A stretch of DNA of 43,226 bases, from positions 1 to 43,226 of the forward strand of contig JADZCA010000009.1 of NCBI GenBank assembly GCA_020851795.1, written 5' to 3'. The notes below the pieces were generated by a model. It was not told the DNA's origin. It saw nothing but the letters and a program-made list of their open reading frames with translations, and did no database searches. Shown here piece by piece: positions 33,997 through 42,500 of this stretch; within the stretch, counting starts at the first letter, position 1, and every line of letters begins with the position of its first letter. Both the position numbers and the translations under genes were made by a program. The DNA is from Planctomycetota bacterium. GTDB taxonomy: Bacteria > Planctomycetota > PLA2 > JAEUHO01.

Positions 33997-35724
33997 CTAC
34001 ATCTGCTCGGGCGCGGCCATCCCGAGCAGCGACAGGCCCGCGGCGAGCGTGACCCGCACGGCGTCCACGAGGTGGAGGCGGGCCGCGCGCACGGTCGCGT
34101 CCTCGGTGAGCACGCGCAGCGCGGGGTCGCGGCTGCCGCGCGCGTGGTAGGCGTGGAACGCCTCGCACAGGTCGAGCAGGTGCGTGGCGACCTCGGAGGG
34201 CTCGTCGGTCTCGACGGCCCGCGCGACGCGCTCGGGGAAGCGCGCGACGGCGCGGACGAGCGCCTGCTCGCCGGCGTCGGAGAGCAGCGCGCCGCCGCCC
34301 TGGGGGAACGCGGGCAGCGCGGCGCCGTGCTTGCGCAGGATCGAGCACGCGCGGGCGTGGCTGTACATCACGTACGGGCCGGTCTTGCCCTCGAAGGAGA
34401 GCACCGACTCGAGGTCGAGCTGGATGTCGTTGATGCGGCGGTTCTTGAGGTCGCTGAACACGACGGCGCCGACGCCGACGGCCTTGGCGACCTCGGCCGC
34501 GTCGGCGAGCTCGGGGTTCTTCTCGCGGATGACGCCCTCGACGCGCTCGACGGCCTCGTCGAGCACGTCGGCCAAGAGCACGACCTGGCCGGTGCGCGTC
34601 TTGGCGCGCGTGCCGCCGATGAGCAGCACGCCGAAGGGGACGTGGCGCATCGCGTCGGCCCACGGGTGCCCGGCGCGCAGCAGCACGCGCTTGAGCTGCT
34701 CGAAGTGCAGCCCCTGGCCGACGTCGACCACGTAGAGCGCGCGGTCGAAGTGGAACGTCACGCGGCGGTACTCGGCCGCCGCGAGGTCGCGCGTCGCGTA
34801 GAGCGTGGCCCCGTCGGACTTGACGATGAGGCAGGGCGGGACCTCCTTCTCGTCGTCGGGGCGGTCCACGCGCACGACGAGGGCGCCCTCGCTCTCCTCG
34901 AGGAGGCCCTTGCCCTTGAGCTCGGCGACGACGCCGGGCATGCGGTCCTCGTAGAAGGACTCGCCCGTCACGTGGTCGAACGTGACGCCGAGGCGGTCGT
35001 AGACGTCCTGGAACTCCCGCATCGAGAGGTCCACGCAGCGCCGCCACAGGTCGCGCGCGACCTCGTCGCCGTCCTCGAGGCGCTTGAACCACGCGCGGGC
35101 GCGGTCCTCGAGCGTCGGGTCCTTGGCGATCTCGGCGTTGACGCGCACGTACATCGCGTTGAGCCCGCGCGGGTCCTGCGCGGTGATCGGCCCGTGGCCC
35201 CACAGCTCGACGGCGAGGAGCAGCTTGCCGAAGCCGGTGCCCCAGTCGCCGAGGTGGTTGACGCCGACGGTGCGCCAGCCGCGCGCGCGGTAGAGGCGCA
35301 CGAGGCTGTTGCCGATCATCGTCGAGCGCAGGTGGTGGAACGCGAGCGGCTTGGCGACGTTGGGGCTCGAGTAGTCCACGACGACCGTCTTGCCGGCGCC
35401 CTCGGAGCCGTGGCCCCACGCGGGGCCCGCGGCGCGCGCGGCCTCGACGGTCTCCTGCGCGAGGCGCGCGCGGTCGAGGCGCACGTTCACGTAGGGCCCG
35501 GCGGCGGTGATCTGGGCGACGCGCCCGCCGGCCTCGGCCTTCGCGGCGATCTCGGCGGCGACCTTGGGCGGCGGCGCCTTGCGCTCCTTGGCGGGCACGA
35601 AGCACGGGAGGGCGAAGTCGCCCCGGTCGGCCTCGGCGACGACGAGGAGTCGGTCCACGGCCTCGGGCGAGAGGCCCGAAGCACGGGAGAGCCGCTCGAC
35701 CGTCTCGTCGCGGAACGCCTTCAC
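33997..35724 (-). CDS. argS: Arginyl-tRNA synthetase
   Basis: A 575-residue class I synthetase that charges tRNA-Arg. The GTG start at 35724 has GGAGG 8 nt upstream, and the N-terminal ArgRS add-on domain (about 1-100) begins directly after it; the longer ORF to 35835 is low-complexity. The catalytic region has VDYSSPNVAKP and then A128-F-H-H131 where most ArgRS have HxGH, so the first His and Gly of the HIGH motif are replaced. GDWGTGFGK follows, and the C-terminal DALR anticodon domain ends at residue 575. The KMSKS region reads GGTRAKTRTG, also atypical. This may be a lineage variant, not a defect. TACGAT lies 29 nt upstream of the start. Confidence 0.93.
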   Translation of the reverse strand: MKAFRDETVERLSRASGLSPEAVDRLLVVAEADRGDFALPCFVPAKERKAPPPKVAAEIAAKAEAGGRVAQITAAGPYVNVRLDRARLAQETVEAARAAGPAWGHGSEGAGKTVVVDYSSPNVAKPLAFHHLRSTMIGNSLVRLYRARGWRTVGVNHLGDWGTGFGKLLLAVELWGHGPITAQDPRGLNAMYVRVNAEIAKDPTLEDRARAWFKRLEDGDEVARDLWRRCVDLSMREFQDVYDRLGVTFDHVTGESFYEDRMPGVVAELKGKGLLEESEGALVVRVDRPDDEKEVPPCLIVKSDGATLYATRDLAAAEYRRVTFHFDRALYVVDVGQGLHFEQLKRVLLRAGHPWADAMRHVPFGVLLIGGTRAKTRTGQVVLLADVLDEAVERVEGVIREKNPELADAAEVAKAVGVGAVVFSDLKNRRINDIQLDLESVLSFEGKTGPYVMYSHARACSILRKHGAALPAFPQGGGALLSDAGEQALVRAVARFPERVARAVETDEPSEVATHLLDLCEAFHAYHARGSRDPALRVLTEDATVRAARLHLVDAVRVTLAAGLSLLGMAAPEQM

Positions 35725-35753
35725 GGGATCGCCTCCGGGGCCGGGGGGCGCGG

Positions 35754-35759
35754 ATCGTA
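35754..35759 (-). promoter_or_regulatory. TACGAT -10-like box upstream of argS
   Basis: TACGAT on the minus strand, 29 nt before the argS GTG. Here a GGAGG ribosome binding site lies in the interval, so the transcript would have a normal short leader, unlike the box placements near genes without a Shine-Dalgarno. Confidence 0.35.
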
Positions 35760-35838
35760 CCCCCCTCCGCCGCGGGGCCCGCTCGCCGCGCGAGGGGCCC
35801 CGGTCCACCCGCGCGCGCGCCCGCCACGGCGCCACGAG

Positions 35839-35901
35839 GACATCGGGGTCAGGACATCGGGGTCAGGAGATTTCCCCGCGACACGGGGAATTCGGGGTCA
35901 G
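35839..35901. repeat. REP-like repeat with tandem units and hairpin
   Basis: Two direct copies of the 14-bp unit GACATCGGGGTCAG (35839-35852 and 35853-35866) and a third partial copy TTCGGGGTCAG (35891-35901) flank a perfect 7-bp hairpin: TTCCCCG (35872-35878), loop CGACA, CGGGGAA (35884-35890). GGGGTCAG-type tandem motifs with short hairpins are typical of REP elements associated with RAYT transposases (IS200/IS605-like). No transposase is encoded nearby, so it would be a non-autonomous copy. It lies in the 187-bp gap between the NUDIX-HD gene's stop and the argS start. Confidence 0.6.
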
Positions 35902-35911
35902 GTGCCCGCCG

Positions 35912-36949
35912 TCACGCCAGCCCGACGAGCGCGAGCGGGTCGCGGCGCAGCACGTGCTCGAGGTCGGCGCGGATCGCCGCCGTGCGCCGCTCCTGCAGGT
36001 CCACGAGCCGCGTCCCGCCCGGGTAGCGCACGCGCAGGTCCTCGAACCGCTCGCGCGGCGGCACCGCCGTCGCGCCCTTCATGCACGAGTCGGCGAGCGC
36101 CGCGCAGCGCTCCTCCCACGTCATCGTGGTCCCGTCCACCGCCGCCTGGAACGCGTCGGCCTGTGCGGGCTCGAGGCCCGCGGCGAGCAGCTCCTCGCGC
36201 GCCGCGCCCTTGGCGAAGTGCGAGACGCACGCGAACGCGTAGGGGGCGAACGGCGTCGAGCGCAGGTGCGCGAGCCCCGCGAGCTGGTGGTCCTCGTGGC
36301 GGCCCAGCGCGCGGCCCACGTCGTGGAGCAGCGTGCCGACGGCGGCGGCCTGCGGGTTCACGGGCACGCCGACGGAGGCCAGCCCGTCGGCGAAGGCGCG
36401 GGCGAGCCGCGCGGCGCCGCGCAGGTGGGCGAGCAGGCCCGGCGTCGCGGCGGGCAGGCCCGCGAGGTGGCGGTCGGCGGCGTCGAGGTCGGGGGGCGGC
36501 GCGCGGAACAGCGCGCGGTCCTTGCCGTGCAGCGCCGCGGCGCGCAGCGTGTCGCGCAGCGAGTCGAACGAGAGCCGCCGCATCGCGTCGTCGAGCGAGA
36601 GCCAGTCGAAGGCGGTGTGCTCGTCGGAGAGGCGCACCTTGCCCGAGCGCAGGCGCGCACGGAAGTAGACGACCGTCTTCCAGCGGTGCTCGCCGCCCTT
36701 CTTGACCCGGTACGCGATCTCGACGCGGAACCCGGGGACGACGTCGAGGTCGGTCAGGCCCGACTCCTCGCGCGTCTCGCGCAGCGCGGTCTCGAGGTCG
36801 GTCTCCTCGCCGTCGCGGTGGCCCTTGGGGAAGCCGGGCATCCCGTCGCGGCGGTTGACGAGGAGGAGGTACTCGGTCGCGCCGCCGGCCGTCTCGCGCG
36901 TCAGGACGAAGCCCGCCGCGCGGCTCTGGGGGAGGTCCTCGGGCCGCAT
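35912..36949 (-). CDS. NUDIX hydrolase-HD domain fusion
   Basis: A 345-residue two-domain protein. Residues 1-135 form a NUDIX domain with a complete box, G43 to L65 (G-x5-E-x7-RE-x2-EE-x-G-L), expected to hydrolyse a nucleoside diphosphate linked to another moiety such as Ap4A. Residues about 180-330 form an HD domain. LLHDVGRALGRHEDHQ (about 211-226) provides the HD pair and a further His. HD domains hydrolyse phosphate esters or nucleotides. The two activities could act in sequence on one nucleotide. The ATG has no Shine-Dalgarno; GGTAGGCT ends 8 nt before it. It is followed after a REP-like repeat by argS. Confidence 0.85.
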   Translation of the reverse strand: MRPEDLPQSRAAGFVLTRETAGGATEYLLLVNRRDGMPGFPKGHRDGEETDLETALRETREESGLTDLDVVPGFRVEIAYRVKKGGEHRWKTVVYFRARLRSGKVRLSDEHTAFDWLSLDDAMRRLSFDSLRDTLRAAALHGKDRALFRAPPPDLDAADRHLAGLPAATPGLLAHLRGAARLARAFADGLASVGVPVNPQAAAVGTLLHDVGRALGRHEDHQLAGLAHLRSTPFAPYAFACVSHFAKGAAREELLAAGLEPAQADAFQAAVDGTTMTWEERCAALADSCMKGATAVPPRERFEDLRVRYPGGTRLVDLQERRTAAIRADLEHVLRRDPLALVGLA

Positions 36950-36957
36950 GGCGCCGG

Positions 36958-36965
36958 AGCCTACC
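36958..36965 (-). promoter_or_regulatory. GGTAGGCT box upstream of NUDIX-HD gene
   Basis: GGTAGGCT on the minus strand ends 8 nt before the ATG at 36949. TAGGCT fits a TANNNT -10 element at the spacing expected for a leaderless transcript. It does not coincide with the stop codon of the upstream gene (37053), unlike the two other exact copies in the window. Confidence 0.45.
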
Positions 36966-37052
36966 GGCCGGGCCGCGACGCGCGAAGGACTCCTGCCCGC
37001 GCCGACGCCGCCCGCGACGAGGTCGCGCGGGCGGCGTCGCGGGGCGCGCCCG

Positions 37053-37670
37053 CTACGCCCGCGGGCTGAACAGCGCGCTCAGCTCGCGGTCGAGGGCCGC
37101 GACGCGCTCGTCGATCGCGGCCCGGCGCGTGGGGAGCGTCGGGTCGGTCGGCGCCACGGCGGCGAGGGCCGCGCGGTCGCGCTCGAGGCCCGCGCGCTCC
37201 GAGAGGATCGTGCGGGCCCGCGCGACCGACGCGCGCAGGTCGAGGCGCTCGTAGGCCGCGGCCGCGGCGTCGAGGCTCCCGAGCACCGCCCGCGGGTCGA
37301 GCAGCGGGCCGTCGAGGTCGCTCGCCCGGTCGAGGCCCGGCGAGAACACCACCGCGACCGGGGCGCGCGCCGCGTGGGGGGCGAGCAGCGGGTCCGCCGC
37401 CGCCGCCGCGGGCGTGATGCGCACGACGCGGAAGGCGCGCGCGGCCAGCCGCACGTCCGTGTCGTCGAACGCGCGGTGCTCGGCCGCCGCGTCGCGCGAC
37501 GCGTCACCGATCCACACGAGCAGCGGGCGGTCGCCCGCCTTGACGCCGATCACCGGCTTCCACGCGATGGGCGCCGCCTCGACGCGCGTCGGCGGGGGCA
37601 GCGACCCGCTCGCGGGCGGGGTCACGTAGGGCGCGGGCGTCGCCGGGGCGGCGACGACGGGCGCGGGCAC
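37053..37670 (-). CDS. Secreted thioredoxin-like hypothetical protein, probably the downstream part of a longer gene
   Basis: A 205-residue ORF with a GTG start. Residues 1-40 are Ala/Pro/Val-rich like a linker, then a domain reading PLLVWIGDAS and FRVVRITP (about 49-90) and PVAVVFSPG suggests a thioredoxin-like fold without CxxC. The C-terminal third is a charged helical region. Upstream the same frame stays open to a single TGA (37734-37736), beyond which is a signal-peptide ORF with its own GGAG site. The true gene is therefore probably 37053-37808 with one internal TGA, or a pseudogene with a point mutation. If the GTG alone is used, the product would be cytoplasmic, which does not fit the secreted-protein linker. 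Confidence 0.6.
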   Translation of the reverse strand: MPAPVVAAPATPAPYVTPPASGSLPPPTRVEAAPIAWKPVIGVKAGDRPLLVWIGDASRDAAAEHRAFDDTDVRLAARAFRVVRITPAAAAADPLLAPHAARAPVAVVFSPGLDRASDLDGPLLDPRAVLGSLDAAAAAYERLDLRASVARARTILSERAGLERDRAALAAVAPTDPTLPTRRAAIDERVAALDRELSALFSPRA

Positions 37671-37733
37671 GACGGGCGAAGACGGAGCGCGACGGACGAC
37701 GACGACCCGACCGGGCGTCGGAGGGTCGCAGTC

Positions 37734-37808
37734 TCACCCCGCGGCCGTGGCCCGGGAGGTCATCGCGAAGGCGAGCGCGGCGAGCGCGGACGCGAGCAGG
37801 GTCTTCAA
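37734..37808 (-). other. Signal-peptide ORF ending in in-frame TGA, upstream part of the 37053 gene
   Basis: A TTG-started stretch of 24 codons with GGAG about 9 nt upstream. It encodes LKTLLASALAALAFAMTSRATAAG, that is, a Lys, a hydrophobic core and an A-x-A-like site, a typical Sec signal peptide. It ends at TGA (37734-37736), in the same frame as the ORF that continues to 37053. A hairpin with a GGTCG apical loop follows the TGA at 37700-37720. The options are nonsense mutation, sequence error or TGA recoding. Confidence 0.6.
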
Positions 37809-37964
37809 CGCGGGGCTCCTGCGGCTGGTCCGGGGCGAGCCCCGGCAGGCCGACAAGGGGGCGGAGGGTAGTGCAAAGCGAGGCTCCGGGGGGCCGCCGG
37901 GCCCAGCCGCCCCGCCACCCGGCCGCCCCGGGGGGCCTGCCCGGGGTGGGGGGACGCCGCGTGC

Positions 37965-37970
37965 TACGCT
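37965..37970 (+). promoter_or_regulatory. TACGCT -10-like box upstream of pyrK
   Basis: TACGCT ends 9 nt before the GTG start at 37980, with no ribosome binding site between. The same hexamer is at the same distance from the kinase gene at 39546. Confidence 0.4.
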
Positions 37971-37979
37971 CCGCCCGCC

Positions 37980-38849
37980 GTGCCCCAGCCCCCGCCTGCG
38001 ATCGCCCCGGAGTTCCCCAAGGTCGCCCTCGGCGAGATCCTCGAGAACCGCTCGATCGCCCGATGGACGCACGTCCTCAAGGTCCACGCGCCCACCGTCG
38101 CGCCCGCGATCCAGCCCGGCCAGTTCGTCAACATCCGCACCAGTGACTCGCTGGTCCCGCTGCTGCGCCGGCCCATGTCGGTCCACCGCGTGATCCGCGA
38201 CGGGGACACGCCCACCGGCTTCGCGGTGCTCTTCGACGTCGTCGGCCCCGGCACGCGCGCGCTCGCCACCCTGACCAAGGGGCGCCGGCTCGACTTCGTC
38301 GGCCCGCTGGGCAACGCGGTCACCATCCCCGCCGGGACCAAGCGCGCCGTCCTCGTCGCCGGCGGCGTCGGCGTCGGGCCCATCAAGATCGTCGCCGAGG
38401 AGCTGCAGCGCCGCGGCGTGCGCGACATCACCGTCTGCTACGGCGCCCGCGACTTCGAGCACGTCGTCCCCGCCGAGGACGTCTGCCCCCACGGCTGCCG
38501 CCTGCTCGTCGCCACCGACGACGGGAGCGTCGGCCGCAAGGGCCGCGTCACGTCCCACATCGAGGACCTCCTCGCCACCGGGCGGCTCACGCCGGAGACC
38601 TACGTCTTCGCGTGCGGGCCGGTCCCGATGTTCCAGGCGCTCCAGTCCCTCCTCGGCCCGAAGGGCGTGCGCGTCGAGGCCGCCACCGAGGAGTTCATGG
38701 GCTGCGGCTTCGGCGTCTGCTTCGGCTGCACGCTGCGCGTCAAGGAGGACGACGGCCGCACCGGCTACCGCCTCTGCTGCGCCGACGGCTGCATCTTCCC
38801 GCTCGACCGCCTCGTGTTCGAGGGCCACCCGCACGGGGCGCACGCGTGA
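37980..38849 (+). CDS. pyrK: Dihydroorotate dehydrogenase B electron-transfer subunit
   Basis: A 289-residue ferredoxin-reductase-like protein that passes electrons from dihydroorotate dehydrogenase B to NAD. It has an FAD-binding RRPMS motif (R64-S67) in the N-terminal beta barrel, an NAD-binding GGVGVGP loop (128-134), and a C-terminal 2Fe-2S site with C242, C247, C250 and a later Cys (C266, C267 or C271). A second Cys cluster around C169-C173 lies in the nucleotide domain. The gene is pyrK-like in length and layout, but no pyrD is adjacent, so a related NAD-linked electron-transfer role is possible. The GTG start follows a TACGCT box, and the stop overlaps the next gene by 4 bp. Confidence 0.88.
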   Translation: MPQPPPAIAPEFPKVALGEILENRSIARWTHVLKVHAPTVAPAIQPGQFVNIRTSDSLVPLLRRPMSVHRVIRDGDTPTGFAVLFDVVGPGTRALATLTKGRRLDFVGPLGNAVTIPAGTKRAVLVAGGVGVGPIKIVAEELQRRGVRDITVCYGARDFEHVVPAEDVCPHGCRLLVATDDGSVGRKGRVTSHIEDLLATGRLTPETYVFACGPVPMFQALQSLLGPKGVRVEAATEEFMGCGFGVCFGCTLRVKEDDGRTGYRLCCADGCIFPLDRLVFEGHPHGAHA

Positions 38850-39394
38850 GCCGCGGGCTCTCCGACGCGCTCGGCCCCCTCGAGCGGGTCCTGTCGCGCG
38901 TCCGCCGCGACGAGGTCGAGCGTTTCGAGAAGGTCCTCCTCGGCGCGCGCCGCGTCTTCGTCACGGGGCTGGGTCGCACCGGGCTGATGGCGCGCGGCTT
39001 CGCGATGCGCCTGATGCACCTCGGCCGCCGCGTCTACCACGTCGGCGACGTCATCACGCCCGCGATCCGCCGCGGCGACCTCCTCGTCATCTGCTCGCGC
39101 ACCGGCCGCTCGCCCGTGCTGCTCCACTACGTCTCGATGGCGCGCCGCGTCGGCGCCCGCGTCGCCGTCGTGACCGGCGAGCGCGGCAGCCTCGTCGCCA
39201 AGCGCTCCGACGCGACGCTCGTGCTGCCCTCGGAGGCCCGTCGCGCGCGCGCGGGCCGCGCGCCCGAGCCGCCGCTCGGCAGCGTGTTCGAGCAGGCGCT
39301 GCTCGTCGTGCTCGACGTCGTCGTCGTCCACCTGATGGACACGCTCGGGCTCACGGCCGAGGACCTCCGCCGCATCCACACGACCTTCGAGTGA
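38846..39394 (+). CDS. hxlB: SIS-domain sugar isomerase, 6-phospho-3-hexuloisomerase-like
   Basis: A 182-residue SIS protein. GTGA overlap with pyrK sets the start. The core reads VFVTGLGRTGLMARGFAMRLMHLG, then VYHVGDVITPAIRRGDLLV and ICSRTGRS, matching the PHI enzymes that convert 6-phospho-3-hexulose to fructose 6-phosphate in the ribulose monophosphate pathway. The usual SGSGET loop is altered to SRTGRS. No hexulose-phosphate synthase is adjacent, so the substrate may differ from the classical one. It is translationally coupled to pyrK, an uncommon pairing. Confidence 0.75.
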   Translation: MSRGLSDALGPLERVLSRVRRDEVERFEKVLLGARRVFVTGLGRTGLMARGFAMRLMHLGRRVYHVGDVITPAIRRGDLLVICSRTGRSPVLLHYVSMARRVGARVAVVTGERGSLVAKRSDATLVLPSEARRARAGRAPEPPLGSVFEQALLVVLDVVVVHLMDTLGLTAEDLRRIHTTFE

Positions 39395-39530
39395 CGGTGA
39401 ACCGCCGCGTCGGCGCGGGGTCGCAGGCACGGCGCGGGTCCCGGGGCGACGTCGGGCGTGCCTCCTGCGACACCACGCCGCGTCCGGGGGCCCGCGGGCG
39501 CTCGCCGTCCGGGATCGCGCCGCCGAGGGG

Positions 39531-39536
39531 TACGCT
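39531..39536 (+). promoter_or_regulatory. TACGCT -10-like box upstream of the kinase gene
   Basis: TACGCT ends 9 nt before the ATG at 39546, identical in sequence and distance to the pyrK box. There is no Shine-Dalgarno between. Confidence 0.4.
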
Positions 39537-39545
39537 CAGACGGAC

Positions 39546-42500
39546 ATGATCGGCACCCGCCTCGGCGCGTTCCGGGTCGAAGCCCCGCTCGGGACGGGGG
39601 GCATGGGCGTCGTCTACCGTGCGGTCGCGCAGGACGGGGCCCCGGTGCCCGTGGGGACGCCGGTGGCCGTGAAGGCCATCCACCCGCACCTCGCGGCCGA
39701 CCCCGACCACGTCGCGCGCTTCCTGCGCGAGGCCGAGGTGGGCCGGCGCGTCGTGCACGAGAACGTCGTGCGCACGCTCGACGCGGGCACCACCGAGGTC
39801 GGCGACGCCCCGGTGCGCTGGATCGCGATGGAGCTCGTCGAGGGGCGCACGCTGCGCCGCCTGCTCGAGGACCTCGGACGCGTCCCCGAGGCGCTCGTGC
39901 GCGAGATCGGGCTGCAGGCCGCGCGCGGGCTCGCCGCCGTGCACGCGGCCGGGATCGTCCACCGCGACGTCAAGCCCGAGAACCTCCTCGTCACCGCCGA
40001 CCACCGCGTGCGCCTGATGGACCTCGGCGTCGCGCGGCTCGACGAGGGCGGCGCGTCGCTCACGCGGACCGGCGCGTTCGCGGGCTCGCTGCTCTACGCG
40101 GCGCCCGAGCAGGTGCGCGGCGACGTCGTGGGCCCGGCCGCCGACCTGTACGCGCTCGGCCTCGTGCTCTTCGAGCTCGCCGCGGGCGCGCACCCGTTCG
40201 GCGACGGCAGCGTCGCCGCGGTGCTCGAGGCGCACCTGCGGCGCACGCCCGAGCGGCTCGACCGCGTCGTGCCCGAGGTCTCGCCCTTCCTCGCCGAGGT
40301 CGTCGCGCGCCTCGTCGCCAAGGACCCGGCCGCGCGGCCGCCGTCGGCCGCCGCGCTCGTCGCGCTGCTCGAGGCCGGCGAGGCCGGCGCGTGGTGGCGC
40401 GACCACGCGACGCGCGGGACCCTGCCCGAGGCGCCGCCCCGCGTGCCCGTCGCGCACGACGCGCCGCTCGTCGGCCGCGAGGGCGCGCTCGACGCGCTGC
40501 GCGGGTTCCTCGCGGAGGCGCGCGCGGGCGCGGGGCGCGTCGTCCTGCTCGAGGGCGAGCCCGGCATCGGCAAGACGCGCCTGCTCGACGCGTTCTTCGT
40601 CGAGGCCGGGCCGCGCGAGGCGCGCTCGCTCTACGGGGCCGTCGGGCCCGGCGGCGGGGCCGAGGGCGTCGCGGAGGCGCTGCTCGGCGCGCTCGGCGGC
40701 GACGGCGCCGAGGCCACGCTGCGGGGCCGGCTCGGGCTGCCGGCCCCGCTCGCCGCGGCGTTCGCGGCGCACCTGCGCCGCGACGCGCCGCCGCCCGGCG
40801 TCGAGGCGCTGCGCGGCGACGCGCTGCACGCGACGTGGGCGCAGGTCGTCAAGGCGCTCGGGGCCGAGCGCCCCGTCGTGCTCGCGGTGGACGACGTGCA
40901 CCGCGCGGGGCTCGAGGTGTGGTCGCTCGTGCGGGCGCTGGTGCGCGCGCTGCCGGGCACGCGCGCGATGCTCGTGCTCGCGGGGCGGCCGCCGCTCCCC
41001 GAGACCGACGTCGAGGCCCTCGAGAAGTCGGGCGCGCTGCGCCGCGTCGCGCTCCCGCGCCTGCCGCGCGAGGGCGTGCGGGCCGTGCTCGACCGCGCGC
41101 TCGGCAGCCGCGCCGTCGCCGAGCGGCTCGCCGACGCGGTGCTCGAGCGCACCGACGGCGTGCCGCTGTTCGTGCTCGAGGTGGCGCGCCAGCTGCGCGA
41201 GAGCGGCGCGGTGCGCGTCGAGGGCACCGGCGGGGGCACCGTCGCGACAGTGGACCTCTCGATGGCGCTCGCCGTGCCGCGCGCGGTGCGCGAGGTCGTG
41301 CTCGCGCGCCTGCGCGACGTGCGCCGCGAGGAGCGCGACCTGCTCGACGCCGCGAGCGTGCAGGGCGTCGGCTTCGACGCCGACCTCGTCGCGCGCGCGC
41401 TCGACGCCCGCCGCGTGCGCGTGCTGCAGGACCTCGCCGAGCTCGAGCGGCGCACGGGGCTCGTGCGCGCCGCGGGCCGCGGGCACCGCTTCGACCACCC
41501 GCAGGTGCAGGCGACGCTGCTCGAGGAGCTCGCCCCCGCGCTGCGCGAGGAGTACCACGCGCTGACCGCCGAGGCGGCGGCCGAGCGCGCGGGCGCCGAC
41601 GCCGCGCGCCCCGACGCGCTGCCCGACGACGCCGCCACCGACGTCGTCGCGCACGCGCTCTCGGGCTCGCGCCCGGCGCTCGCGCTCCCGTGGCTCGACC
41701 GCGTGCTCGTCCGCCTCGACCGCGCGGGGCGCGTCGAGGACGCGCTCGACGTGTCGCGGCGCGCGCTCGCGGTCGCGGGGCTGCTCGACGACCCGACGCG
41801 CCTGCACGTGCTCCTGCGCAGCGCGCGTTTCCTCGAGCTGTGCGGGCGCAAGGACGGCCTCGACGACGCCTTCGCCGAGGCGGGCGCGGTCGCGGCGCGC
41901 ATCGGCACGCCGGCCGCCCGCTCGCGCGTCGGCTCGATGCGGGGGCGCTCGTACTGGGTGCGCGGGCGCTTCCCCGACGCGCGGGCGCCGCTCGACGCCG
42001 CGCTCGCCGACGCGCGGGCCGCGGGCGACCCCGCGCTCGAGGCGACCGCCGAGCGCGGGCTCGGGCTGCTCGACGTGAGCGTGTCGCGGCTCGACGACGC
42101 CGAGCGCCACTTCCAGCGCTACCTCGAGCTGTCGCGCGCCACCGGCGACGGCGACGGCGAGGCGATGGCGCTCGGCAACCTCGGCCTCGTCGCCGACCAG
42201 CGCGGCCGCCGCGACGAGGCGCGCGAACGCTACGAGGCGTGCCGGGCCGCGGCCGAGCGCCTCGGCGCGCGGCGCACCGCCGCGACGGCGGTGGGCAACC
42301 TCGCGCTGGTGGACCTCGCGCAGGGACGGCACGCGCGCGCCGAGGAGGGCCTGCGCCGCTACCTCGACCTCGCGCGCGAGGTGGCCGAGCGGCCGCAGGC
42401 GGCCTACGCCTACGTCAACCTCGGCGTCACGCTGCTGCGCCAGGGGGCGTGGGAGGAGGCGCGCGCGGCGCTCGACTCCTGCCTCGTCGAGTGCGAGACG

